DNA from: Gaertneriomyces semiglobifer
Lineage: Eukaryota; Chytridiomycota; Chytridiomycetes; Spizellomycetales; Spizellomycetaceae
Direction: 5' to 3'
Assembly: GCA_025558075.1 (NCBI GenBank)
Contig: JAHLKF010000011.1
Coordinates: forward strand, 62,001-126,000
DNA: 64,000 nt
Part shown: one piece after another, positions 45,068-56,494 of the stretch
How the letters are laid out: every line of letters begins with the position of its first letter
Numbering within the stretch: position 1 is the stretch's first letter
Notes under the pieces: generated by a model
Database searches by the model: none
What the model was told of the DNA's origin: nothing
Seen by the model: the letters and a program-made list of their open reading frames with translations, nothing else
Translations under genes and position numbers: made by a program

Positions 45068-45153
45068 AACCTTTGACATTGTGGTGGTCGGGGCCTAGCG
45101 GATACGTCGTGTTGCCACCACACAACGCCCCCTACCACCACAGTGTCAAAGTT
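45068..45153. repeat. Imperfect inverted repeat
   Basis: Arms of about 26 bases (45068-45094 and 45127-45153, sharing tgtggtggt and tttgaca) with a few mismatches around a 32-base loop. It sits about 110 bases upstream of the TIR-like gene start. Confidence 0.7.
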
Positions 45154-45264
45154 GCGGTCCTCATTGACTGCTTACGACCAGCAGGAAGTGTGTCTGACAA
45201 GAGCATCTGATATTCGGCCCTATTATCAGCTGTTGTTCATCTTCGTAACTCTCAACAGCGCACA

Positions 45265-46120
45265 ATGTCGGCTGTACTTCATTTCTCCGACAAGGACAAG
45301 ATATTCTTCTCTTGGCAGAGCGACATAAAACCAGTGCGTAACAAGCTCCAATCGGTTTTACACAAAGTGTCCAAAAAGCTGGGATGTGAGGTCGATGAAG
45401 CAACCCGCGATGAAGCCGGATCGCCCGACATTGCACAAACAATTCTCAAAAAAAATTGAGCGATGCTCAGTATTCGTGGCCGACGTTAGCATAATCAACA
45501 ACGAAGAATCTGCACGGTAAGCTGGTAACTGGAAATGAGACCTTTGATTTGATTTATTATGTTTGAACATTAGACGATTGATTCAGCCGTACATCTAATC
45601 CGAACGTGCTATTCGAGACCGGCTATGCAGTTTCAACAGTAGGATGGGAAAGCGTTATATTAGCCTTCAGTAAAGGCACAGGCGACGTGGGTGATCTTCC
45701 ATTCGACATCCGGGGTCGTCGAATTCTCGCTGTGAACACAGATCTTGAACCAAGCAAACTCGTTACTTCGTTTGAAGAAGCAATTACTGCTGCTCTGAAT
45801 GTTTGGAAAAGAAAATTGCGAGAGTTCTTAAACTCTATTGATGAACGTACGTCATTTCCTAAAAGCCCGTCTACTCGACTTTTTTCTGACTTTGTTTACT
45901 AGGTATCCTATCTTCACTTAATGGACAATATCCGTTCACGGTACCTTGTAAAGAAATGCCCATGGAGAAGATTTATGAACTTGAGTCGTTTTTACAACGA
46001 AATAGTCGCTGTTCCCAGTATATAAGCATGCGTACTGAAGGATCCAGCGGCATCTCTTTGCGTCCTGGGCGAGTAATTAGTCACGGGACAGTTCTTTTGA
46101 CCTTTGAGCAGCCGTTTTGA
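45265..46120 (+). CDS. TIR/SLOG-like predicted nucleotide-binding protein, frameshifted
   Basis: Three exons (45265-45516, 45587-45846, 45903-46120) would encode 242 aa if one base in the A8 run at 45448-45455 is discounted. As sequenced, translation stops after KK-N at 45459. The N-terminus has KIFFSWQSDIKPVRNKLQ, GSPDIAQTI, then past the shift ERCSVFVADVSIIN, SNPNVLFETGYAVSTVGWE, VILAFS and GDLPFDIRGRRILAV. This motif order is what I recall from uncharacterised, mostly bacterial and archaeal proteins with a TIR/SLOG-like alpha/beta fold, often near defence genes. Spliceosomal introns at conserved-domain positions show it is resident in the fungal genome, not contamination. It could be a pseudogene, an assembly error or slippage-dependent. 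C-terminal exon 3 is unrecognised. Confidence 0.65.
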
Positions 46121-46578
46121 AATCGGCATTCAAGCACTCAAAAGATAAATAAATGCATTGAGTACCCTCTCTCGCTTCTGGTCATATATCAATGAGATTT
46201 TGGGCCGAATAACTACATCAATTTGGTGTGTCGTGAAGCGCAAGCTTCTCCTAGGCTCCGAAGACATGGGTTGTGGATAGTGTGCATTATACAGTACTGA
46301 CTCTGTGCTGAGAGTACCTATTTAATATATACAGAGCAAGGCAAGGAAGAACTGCTGCTGGATGGATGGATGATTCCGGACCCTTATATGTAATTGTGCT
46401 GGTCGAATGCAGTTGCATCTGACGAACCAACTGCCGCGAAGCATAATGATCTAAAAATAACCGCTTGAAAGGACGCCCAGAATTAACTTTCCCGCCCCTG
46501 ATCTGGCCATGTTCTCAAATTTTAGCTTTTTGCTCACCGTGGCAGCATCACTCCCATCAATGTCTTTTACCGAACCAG
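46121..46578. other. Region upstream of HNH gene
   Basis: 458 bases; contains a short GGAT run near 46360-46370. The true 5' end of the HNH gene may lie here, but no ATG-bearing exon with a matching donor was found. Confidence 0.4.
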
Positions 46579-47638
46579 GACGTTCTACTGGCCATCGACC
46601 AGTACTATGCATCGGCACCGGCAGCAATCAAAAGGGAGACTCCTGAAAAGTCAAGAAAATTGATCGAGGCAGTGTATCAGTTTGCGCCCGATAGAGAGTC
46701 TGTCGGGACACATATTCTCCACCATAAAGATGCCCTTCTTCCCCTGACCAGGACCATCTGGTCATTCTTCCTCATAATGCGCGCTGCTGGTGGGAAAACC
46801 CCGCCCACGGCCTTTGTAGCCAAGGTAAGCTTTGTAAACGTTTGCTGTACTTCCTATAGATTTGATAACTAATCATATGGGTGATTCACAGGCTGCACAA
46901 CGGGATAGGTTTCAGTGTTGTTTCAGTGGTTATTATGATCATATCGAGCATGGGCAACCTGCTTTCGGTCTCAAGCATGAGGGAGCACATATAGTGCCAT
47001 TTCCCCTCTGGAACATCAAGGTACGGAGAGTGATCAGGTCGTAATATTGCCCAATTGGGATGCTTAACTTCTTAGATAGGGTGAAATTGGTCAAATTGTA
47101 GACAGTGTTCTGCGGATGTTGGCTCCCTCGATAACAGGCGACAGAGATAGATTGGATGCTGTTGTGGAGAATATTATTACCCTTACACAGGTTGCCCACA
47201 CAGGTTTTCGGGCATTCAAATGGATTGTGGACGAACAGGTATATATAGTTGTGTGTGTTTTGAACACGCGAAATGCAAGTCGGAGATGTAGGCTAATCAT
47301 CATGTATACAGGGACGGGTAGAGTGCTTTGAGCCCGACTGGCGACGAGGGACCTTCTTTGCATCGCAGCGGATAACAGCGGATAACCGCTTAGTGGCATC
47401 TCATCACCTCCCTCTCCTGGTAGATTGGACGCACCCAGAGGCTCCTAAAAAAGAATTTCTCAAATTGCACGCTGCGTTGGGTCGGATCCTGCATGCGTCT
47501 GGGAGAGCAGAGGAGTTTTGGGATGCCATGGAACAGGATGGGGAAACCGTCACTTGTAAGGATGAAGAGTATGCTCAGATCATGAATACGGTGATTGAAC
47601 GTATAAATGCCGAGGAATGGACCATCAACGTAGGGTAG
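46579..47638 (+). CDS. HNH_2-type nuclease domain protein (5' end unresolved)
   Basis: Four in-frame exons recognised (46579-46824, 46892-47020, 47080-47238, 47312-47638), at least 220 residues. Exon 2 carries the HNH-like core: RFQCCFSGYYDH, then EGAHIVPFPLWN. This resembles the (R)C-(V/T)G... AAHI-P-F pattern of fungal HNH_2 proteins; the His in AHI is the expected catalytic/metal residue. Flanking helices and the C-terminal LLVDWTHPEAPKKEFLKLHA follow. Such proteins are numerous in fungi with unknown biological roles. The frame is open upstream of 46579 without a good ATG, so an unseen first exon is likely. It is directly downstream of the TIR-like gene on the same strand. Confidence 0.6.
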
Positions 47639-47739
47639 CTATTTTCGCCTTTGGGGATTCCCAGATTCATACTACAGAACCTCTGCAAAGACTCAATGGC
47701 CAGCAGAGAATTTGTATTATTCAAAGGCGAAAATAGCTA
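47636..47739. repeat. 18-bp perfect inverted repeat at HNH gene stop
   Basis: Arms 47636-47653 (tagctattttcgcctttg) and 47722-47739 are perfect complements with a 68-base loop. The left arm begins on the TAG stop codon of the HNH gene. Could fold in the 3' UTR. Confidence 0.85.
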
Positions 47740-48251
47740 GGCTATTCTGACTGAGGGTCGAACGTTGCCGTTGGCTATTAATTGAAACTGCATGCTAAGG
47801 AAGCCTAATAAATATGACAGTCGTGTGATGAGTGTATTGATAGTGCTTGCAGCAAGTGCTTCAAATATCAAAGCCAACATGAGCCAGAGCCAGATGTTTT
47901 GGCGGTGCGAGGCAGTTCCCTAGCTCGTGTTGAGGAATGCGCAGGGTTAGGAGAGCACTCCAACCGTGTGTTGGGTCCATATCCGTTACTGCTTGCTTTA
48001 CGCACGACTCGAGTGAAAGGTGAAGCCCTGGTTGGACCGGCGTGTAGGGTCGTAAGCGGACTTTTACACGCCTGCTAGGATTGCCTCACCCAATCTGTAC
48101 TGGCCAATGTTGTACACAGTCTGGTCGTCGGAAAGCGTCGTTTACTCTCTTCTAGAAGGAAGGAATTATACAGAATTATAAATTTAAAAAGCATTCTAAT
48201 AATAAGGGGTGTGGTCGGGCGTACGGCCAAAATCTTCAAAAGAAATTGGGC
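47740..48251. other. Convergent intergenic region
   Basis: 512 bases between the HNH gene and the Zn2Cys6 gene 3' ends. Nothing recognised. Confidence 0.45.
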
Positions 48252-50646
48252 TTACGCTGCTAATCCGACCTCCCGCTCCAACTCCACCGCCAAGGATCTC
48301 AACTTATCCGCATAAAAGCCCATTACTTCCCATACACCTCTTCCACCATCTAACGTTGGCAAAAATGTCGTTTTGATCGTCTGCATGGCTTCCATATACT
48401 CATGCTCCCAAGCGTATTTACCATGTCGTCTCTTCCTCGAAATGCTCGCTAGCATGGCTGCACCCACAGAGTGCACCGTGTAGCACGTCACCGGATTTTG
48501 TATGAACATGAGTGGCGGCGCAGGACACTCTGCCGACAGATTTGAATAAGACATGTTGACAAACTCATTTGGAATAGCGTCAAATCCATTCATGGCGTAT
48601 ACCGAGCGGATGATGAACGCCTGGGCACGCATGGCGCGTTTAAGAATTTCGGACGACGTCACATATTGCTGACTTCGTGTCGACGTTTTGAAACTCGCAA
48701 TATCTTCCAAGTCCATCTCCAGATCGGCCCCTTCACGGTGATGCAAGAGCGCATATGCAGCCACATGGAAAAAGTTCATCATGGTGAACTGGTAACTGGC
48801 AAGCTGGGCGACGCTTGGTAGAGGCGGTATGTCAGCTCCATCTTGGAATACGTCCAGCGATTCGAATGCCCGTTCTTCGTTCGGGAGACTGCACCACCAA
48901 TCCACAAGACGATTATGTAACCGTGACCGTGCGTTCTCACGTTCCATCTGTGTCTTCCCACTCAAATGGGGCAGGAGCGATAAAACGATATCTGCCGACG
49001 ATTGACCCGTGGTAGCCGAAATGGGCGTCGACCTGGCAAATCGGTGCACCCGCCTTAAAATAAAGTTCAGTTGCAAGAACCACGGTTTGGTTCTATCACA
49101 CGAGTACTCCAACGCATCAATGGTCGGTGTCCACACATTTGGTCTGAAATCGTGAATGGAATATGAAGGATGACCGGCAAGGAGATGTCGCCAAAGACCT
49201 TTCGGATCACTATCCATGTCCAGGAACAGGGGATCGGATACTAAACGAGCGTCCTCGCGTTGGATCGGGTCCGTAAGCGCATGCGTATACAGGGACTCTT
49301 CGATGAGGGGGGCTTGATCGCCAGCGATGGCAACGCAAGTGTCCGCCACAAAGCAAAAGTACCAAGTGGTCCTTAATGTTAAAGCAGTATGCCGAGGGCC
49401 AAACGTGGGGTTGGGGGCGTGCCACAGGGTGAGAAGGCGTTGGCGAGATTCGGCGTACCCGTATCCTAGGCGTACCCTTTCACTACTTTGGATTGCAGAG
49501 GCTGTACGCAAACACGCAGAATTAGCGTCGGGAAAACAGGGAGAACGCATTTATCAAAACCCTCATACATACACATAAATTGCAGAGCTTCAGTTGGCGC
49601 GTTCATTCCGAATGACCACTTTCCAAGCATAACGAGTACTTGGCATTGTATCACCGGGTCTTCAATACCCATCCATGACTTGGCGGCCTCGGTATGAAAC
49701 ATTGCACTCGCTTTCCTCGGGTTGCCATATGGCTCTCTGTACAGCGCAGGGTGACGAGAATGGAGACAACCGAACGCGTAAATAGCATACAGAAGCGCAG
49801 GTGGATGGTTGTTCTCGGGTATCAAGTTTTGGAAAAAGTATGCTTCGTTGAATAGCGGCATGCAGATATTGACGTACGCAAAGTATAGGCCAATCAAATG
49901 AGTATACAAGTGTGGGAGTTGGGAAGGGGCATCTGCCTTCGAAAAGTCTTGGGCGTACGTCAGAAACGTCGATGGGGAAACGGAAAGCTCAATAGGTGAA
50001 GCGTATGGCACGTCGGGCGACAAAGCCAAGTTCTTGAACATTGCAGTTTGTTGACTGACGATGGACGAGCTGACGGAATGTGACCGATCCCTGTGAGGCG
50101 CTGGCACGTTGTCCATATCGGGCGATCCGTAAAACGACGCCCTTGTTGTTTGCATTCCACTTGGTGAATGACCTGTACTCCTGCTGCTATCTGGCGCCAA
50201 CAGGCCATCTTGGTCGTCGTCGCCTTCATCTCCTTCCGCCTCACTCTCTGAATCATCATTACTGCCCCTTCGTCCAAGGCCTTGTAATATCCCAGCCATT
50301 TCGGCTCTAGCAGCTTCCGCGGACGGGTCATTTCTCCCTTTGAAAGGCTCGAGCAGCTTTTCAAGTGCTTCCAGTCGTTCCAAAAGCACGTCTCGCGTTT
50401 GTCGGCGAGATCGCTTCTTCTTCTCCGAGTAGGTGCACGGTGATTCTAACGTGCCTCGTTCATTTGCGTGTTGGCAGTTATTGCACATGGGCTTTTCGCC
50501 ATTGCATTTGCGTTTACGAGTGCGACAACGGTCTACAGAATCGACCCGCCATTTAGCATGCAGAACTCGCCCGTCGTTTTGAACCAAGAAACCTTACCGC
50601 ATGCCTGCACTCGTGGTTTTCGTGTCGTTACAGGGCTCTCTTCCAT
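48252..50646 (-). CDS. Zn2Cys6 fungal transcription factor
   Basis: Three minus-strand exons (50646-50598, 50532-49561, 49501-48252) give 756 aa. Exon 1 ends in the first Cys of the zinc cluster and exon 2 supplies the rest: ACDRCRTRKRKCNGEKPMC, then NNC and TLESPC, a C-x2-C-x6-C-x6-C-x2-C-x10-C binuclear cluster at about residues 16-49. A basic linker (KKKRSRR) and short coiled coil follow, then a Ser/Asp-rich stretch. The fungal-specific regulatory domain from about residue 220 includes HLIGLYFAYVNICMPLFNEA and GNPRKASAMFHTEAAK. Target genes cannot be inferred. The intron inside the DNA-binding cluster is needed to supply the first Cys. Confidence 0.9.
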
Positions 50647-51127
50647 TGGTACCTCCTAATTCGGATCCCTTCTCTTGCCTAGATTTGGAGCGTATAGCTT
50701 TTGATTTCCATTAGCTGGGGAGATGCTCGTTTGTCATCGCGTTTGAGCAGTGGCCCACGCTTGTACACGGCGGTCAACTTGTGGAAAATCTTAGACATGG
50801 ACGTGCGTTGTGAGTCAGGCATGTAGTATGAATGCTTCTTCGCCTTGGGGATAGCATGCATGGACTGGTTATGAGTACATTTCGCTACGGTCTAAATAAC
50901 ATTGTTGAAGAACGGTTGGTATACGAAAGAACTGGGCATGTATCAAAAAGCTGGACCCTGAGTGGAAGAACTTTGAACCATGTCAGTGCAAGGAGCTTGG
51001 AACGTGGGGACTATCTCCCACAGCGGTCGGGTCAGTGCGATACGCATAGCGCTAACATTGATAGTTAAGAGACAGTCACCATATCAGTGGTTCCAAAATG
51101 TTCATATTTCCGAGTTTGTTATGTAAG
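50647..51127. other. Intergenic region KOG1 3' end to Zn2Cys6 promoter
   Basis: 481 bases between two minus-strand genes: the promoter of the Zn2Cys6 gene and the 3' flank of KOG1. Nothing recognised. Confidence 0.45.
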
Positions 51128-54100
51128 CTACGCAAGCTTTCGATCTCGACCACCACCGCCTTCATATATGACCACACTATTTGTTCCCACAACTCCCACG
51201 AGGCTGAGTCGCGGGTGGAACTTAACATCCACTGTCCCTCGCCCTCCCTGTCCACTGCTGTATCCCAACGACCCGTATCCAAGCGGGCTAAAATGTCCAT
51301 AGTGCGTTCTCAACGAAGAATACCCTGATATTGGCGCTTGCAGAGACGCCAGTCGGATGTTGGTGGACTGTGATGTCGGCCAGTGGTGTATATGGAGAGC
51401 AAGCGAATCCGTGCTGCAACAATATGTAAGCAGTTGTACATGAAATGCATGACATGAATGAACAAAACGCTTACCATGTTGCAACCGGTAGTCTGGGATG
51501 GATGTCAAGTCCGTTCACCCTCATCTCATTGGAAGTATTTATCACGTGCAACGCATGTCGTTGTCTCATGTCCCAGGCCTTCACAGTTCCATCCGTACTT
51601 CCAGCCACTAACTGCCCACCCACCGGCTCTGGCAATAGCCGTGTCGACAAAACCTTGAAGCGGAGATCCTGATACGACGCTATGACACTCGACGCCCCGC
51701 TCACCCGTCGATCCCACACTTTGACCTCTCCATTATCAAAACCGCCAGTTATCAGCCATCCTTCCTTTTCACTCGACAGCGATGTCAAACTACTGGCCGG
51801 GCCCAAATCCCTCTTATCCCGGGTCGGCAGTACTCCCAAGCACATTTCCCGCTCTGCGCTCCATATTCTCAAAAGATGACCATCTCCACCAGCTACGAGT
51901 GTTCCCGTCTTTTGATGCCAATCTACCAGTGTTCCCGACGACCTATTTCCAAAATTGAGAACTTCTGGCAGCGCCCGCCACGCAGATACTAGTGACATGG
52001 ATCGTGGAATCTGCGGGTCACGGTACAGGCGCACCGTCCCGGTGTCTGCGTGGACAAACACACCATATGAGTCAGTACTACAACAAAAGAACCGTGACAA
52101 GTGCATACGTACCACAAGCAACCACCAGCATTGTCAAATCTGCATCATTCATGAACGACATGGACGTCACGCGGCTTCCCACCGGTTCCCGTGTGCTGAT
52201 CGACTGCATCTCACAATTGTCCTCCCAGTTGAACAATCTAACGTTTTGTCGCCCGTCCGTAACAGCAAAATAAGAATCGAACGGGTGGAAAATCACATCT
52301 GTAGGCTGGCACCCGTCCGTTGCTATATTCCGCGTACGATCCTCTGTCGTCCCAAAACCAAATTCGCCCGTGTGGTCGTGATCTTCCACTACCAGTGCGG
52401 TATTCCTTCGTTTCCTCCAAGCACTTTCATGGTATATAACGCTTCCTGGATCTTCAATCTCGGGAATCTGCATCTGAGGTTCTACGAAATACGCCGAACT
52501 CCACTCAAAGAATGAGTTGAGCTCGGGGATATCCGCCGCACTTGGCGGTAGTGCCTTTTTCGGACCTCCAAGCTTCTTCAGCAACTCCTTTGCGGACACA
52601 GTATTGGCTGTCACGGAACCAGGTACACTGGTCGCTTTATATTCATCTTCTGTAACGTCGCCATCGCCCGTCATCGACATCATCATGATGCTATCAACTA
52701 TATGCTGCGCCGCTGTGCTGACTCCGGTAAAAGGATCCACTGTTAACGTCAGAACAGCTTTCCACACGGGCATATGCGTTGTTCTGGGGTTTGTGGTGAC
52801 ACTGGCCGCCGGTAGAGGCGGGAACGCATTTTTTTGCTCCATCGTTACCGATCGCCGCGGTTCGTTCATCATTTCGGCGGCAACCGGGACAAACTTTGAC
52901 GGTGCATCCGCGATGATCTGGCCTAGCGTCTGCACCAACTGCCGTCGTACCAAGGGTGATGCATCCCCAGCGGAGACCAGTATCGCAGTGCTTACATACT
53001 GCTCTACACCCACATCGGATTCCATATCGGGATGGTGGGCGATGAGTGTGCGTAGAGCATCCAATACTGCAGACCGTACTTCTGGTACCGGATCTAACAG
53101 TAATTCGCACAACTTCTCATGGATGCCGAGGTGGATAGCGCCCACCTTTGCGTCAGGGTAGTTATCCCAAGCTTTTGACAGGCAGATGGCTGTCCATTGG
53201 CGGAGAAGTGGGTCGCGGTCATCCAAGTGCACAGCAAGCGTTTCCAAAATGTGATGCTCCAAACACGCTTGCTGTCCTGCCTGGAAGTTTGTGCAGAAAA
53301 TCGAGAGGATGAAGGCGCACATTGCTCGATGTTCTGAAACGTTGGAAACCATAGGAGGATTTGCCTGTGATGCGAGGATGCCCAGGAAGTACATGTAGCC
53401 GTTGTCCTTGAGGAGATCATTCTGACACGATCTGTCCACTGCAAGGATCTTGGCCCAGATAAACACAAGTACTGGCTTCAACTCTGGTGCCGGACTCTGA
53501 AGAAGTTTGAGTACATATGGGAAAATCCCCACGGAAAGTGCCAGGTTAACGGCCCAAGAACCAATATCCAAGAACCGACTAAGAAGCATCATGGCTTTAA
53601 GCCGATGTGCCTGACTGAGAAGTACTTGGAGTACTATCGGTAGTTGTTCAGGACGGTGGTCTCGTGGGTGATCTTTGGAAAGCCATACCTAGACCCATGA
53701 TGAGTGAGATGATAGACGCGCGCCACTACAAACCACCGGTGCACACCTCAAAAGCAGTCAGCTGCTCGGCGAAGAACACGCTATGTTGATACTCCGCTGC
53801 GGGTTGGTCGCCTTCACCTGATCCTAGAAGCAAAGGTAACTGGCTCAAACACGCGTCGGCTGCCAGGTCCCACGAGTCCCAGAGGTGATGATCATGCGTA
53901 GATGGGAGAGCGGGGCAAGACATAGGAGTACACCCGTAATACCGCATAATGCGCTGTGCTAGCAGAAAGTTGCGGAATAGCGCGGCGACCATCAAGTCTT
54001 GCCGAAAGAGCTTTTTGAATAAGTTGAGCGGAAGAGTGTTCCACGCGATAGTATCAGTGATGGCGGTGAAAATCCAGTTCAGCTCGCCTAATGGAGTGCG

Positions 54101-55137
54101 TCTGTCGTTCAGCCTTCCTGGTACTTGCAATATCATGGACGGGGTGATGCTCTCGAGCAACGGATTCCTGGTGGTGGCCCAACGAAGAGCAATTTCAAGT
54201 GGGGTAGTTAAGCAGCAGGTAAAAACGTCTGCCGGAAGACTCGGCGACATGGGCAGCACTTCATTGGCCTGGCATGCAGCAAGTTGGATACAGCCAATGC
54301 TGGAAACCTCGGCATACTCGGCATCAGACGGATGTTTCTGCCTATTAGATTCCCGTTGTTTAGCAAATCGGTTGAACGCATTCAGGATATTTCCGGCAGC
54401 GCTACAGTCGTACACGTATATGCATGGCGAACCAAGCCATGTTTGAACGTCAAAGATGGATATAGGGATATACTGGGTGTAGTTTTTGTTGAAGGCCCAA
54501 ATTTCGCCTCCGTACGTAGGTCGCGGCACGCCATGGCCATTGTAGTGAAAGAGTATTCGTTCGTCTTTAGAGTTTCGTCTCAAGGAGGAGCAAAGTTTCC
54601 GGATCTCGTCCACTGAAGGATCGAGCGACAAACGATATCGTGCACGCGGCTGCCACACTTCGTACTGTGCCTGTAGATTCCTTCCTATAGATTCCAACGC
54701 TTTTGGTGGTGGTAATGACGCAGGGTCCACCCAGCACTCCAGTGTGGCACACGGATTCGTCTTGAGGACATCCGGCGGGTCGACGCCAATGTTGAGGCAC
54801 AACACTAGAGCGACCGATACTGTTTTCAGCCGTTCTTTCATCCGCCAGTCTGCTACCTCCTGTGTCCCCTGTGTGATATTGGACCATATTGACCGCGACT
54901 GGGAGTGTCTTCTTTCTGTGTAATAGTTGAATGTAGAGTCCAGTTCTGCAGGCTCGGTGACATCTTCTGCGTGCGTTGGCTCTTGCTAAGGCACACAGAC
55001 GTCCATCAGCCTCCACACGTGTAGCTTGTTTACCCGCTCACGAAAAAGCGCAGAGAACTCACCTGGCCGTTGGCGATATATTTGGCCTTGATGTGCTGCA
55101 CATCTGGCGTGACTGAATTGATAGCGTCTTGTGTCAT
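51128..55137 (-). CDS. KOG1: TORC1 subunit Raptor/Kog1
   Basis: Substrate-recruiting scaffold of TORC1, the nutrient-sensing kinase complex on vacuole membranes. Five minus-strand exons (55137-55063, 54985-53747, 53688-52113, 52045-51475, 51413-51128) give 1,248 aa. The caspase-like N-terminal domain is very conserved: [55 protein letters not shown] and [24 protein letters not shown] repeats follow ([46 protein letters not shown]). A seven-bladed WD40 domain takes the last 300 residues ([42 protein letters not shown]). The intron after 52113 was placed to give [12 protein letters not shown]. It is a little shorter than human RAPTOR (1,335). Confidence 0.95.
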
Positions 55138-56494
55138 TGTCGGTGGTATACGAGTGCGAAAACGGCTGTGAAAGCCCAAACTGAGTCCCCAAAAACCAGT
55201 TGAAGATACACACTCTCTATTCCCCCGTCCTGGGGTCGTCCGTTTTCCCTCAACGTCGCTGGCTGGTGCGTTAACTCCCTTTCAACAACGCCAACAGGAA
55301 GGTTTGGTTCACCGCAGGAACAGTAGTCCTCTCGCGTGACCTTTGACAGCGATAACGAGATCACATGACAAATATGAAATGACTGTGCCACACGCTGATC
55401 CCTGCTGGCATAATCTCAGGTTAACAGAGTGGCAGGCCATCCTTAAGCTTACCCGACAGCCTGACCGGGTTTCGCATGCTAAAACCGAAGCCGGCACTGT
55501 TGCCGAAACGCTGAACGATGTATTCGCCAGATCCGACGCGTCGCAGCTTCACCAAAGGACGCAGATGTTGTCGAAGCGTATTCGCCGAGAGCGCTTGCAA
55601 GCCGGCGTGTAGGAGGAGCAGATTACTTTCGAAATATCTGGCGAGCCATTGGCTAAGCTTAAGGACACCCTAACAGGAAGGTTTGCTTCACCGCAGGAAC
55701 AGTAGTCGACAGCGATAACAGGATGCCTTTCATGTGGGAAAGGGCGTTTTCCCACACGGAGGCGATGTTCACGAAATGCCTTGCTAGTAATTCATACGCA
55801 TACAACGGTGCATTACGGTTCATTTCGACAGTGGTGGGCTGAATGCACCTTTGTATGCGTATAGCAGCACGCACTGGCTGGCTGGCTGGCACCTATGATG
55901 AACCAACCTCGTCTGCAAGATCTGTTCCTGTGCACATCCTGCTAACACCTACATGCTCTCCAATAAACTCCGGTGTGTGCCTATGAATAGAATCGTATCA
56001 CATGCAACATAATACGCTGAATGGAACACAAAAGGGGCAAACTCTAATCAATAATAACCGGCTGAATGGGCACGCGGTAGGGTTAGGGTATCATGGAACC
56101 GATCGGCGATTTGAATTGGAAGTTTGTCACCGATGCCTTTTGCAACTCTGCGAAAACAGAAAGCGGTGCGGCATTGCGAGCAGGTAACGGCGACGGCGAT
56201 CTCGATTTAGGCACAACGACAGGCGAACAGGACGACGACGACGACGACCAGGACAGAGACGGGAGAAAAGAAGGACGAGCGAGGAACTGGGACAGTCGAC
56301 TGTTAGCCAAGTTGCAATAGGAACGCTGGCCTCCGTGTCTCAGGAGTGAGCTGAGCGTTTTTCGCTCGGAAAGGAATAGCCAATATTTATACTGTGCATT
56401 GCAAAGTGGACCTGGACGACGGGATAGGGACAGGGACAGGATAGGGATAAAGTTGTATTTTGCGGAGGAGGAGGCGCGAAAGAACAAAAGAGTC
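55138..56494. other. Divergent interval KOG1/RIB1 with a direct repeat
   Basis: 1.36 kb between divergent genes. Holds a 48-base direct repeat (55293-55356 and 55672-55719), an isolated 89-codon helical frame at 55343-55612 without homology I recognise, a TTAGGG-like dimer near 56079-56090 too short to be telomeric, and a short GAC run near 56230-56250. A 75-codon acidic frame at 56093-56320 may be a chance or upstream ORF of RIB1. Confidence 0.45.
55293..55719. repeat. 48-base direct repeat pair
   Basis: Copies at 55293-55356 (with a 16-base insertion at 55329-55344) and 55672-55719 share the block aacaggaaggtttg, then ttcaccgcaggaacagtagt and gacagcgataac, with one mismatch. They flank a 315-base segment. 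Could be footprints of an inserted element or a local duplication. Confidence 0.7.

Noticed and set aside
56079..56090. TAGGGTTAGGGT telomere-like sequence
   Set aside because: Less than two repeat units and surrounded by genes; chance or minor interstitial remnant.
56093..56320. 75-codon acidic ORF upstream of RIB1
   Set aside because: Composition driven by a GAC microsatellite and no recognisable homology; probably chance or an upstream ORF.
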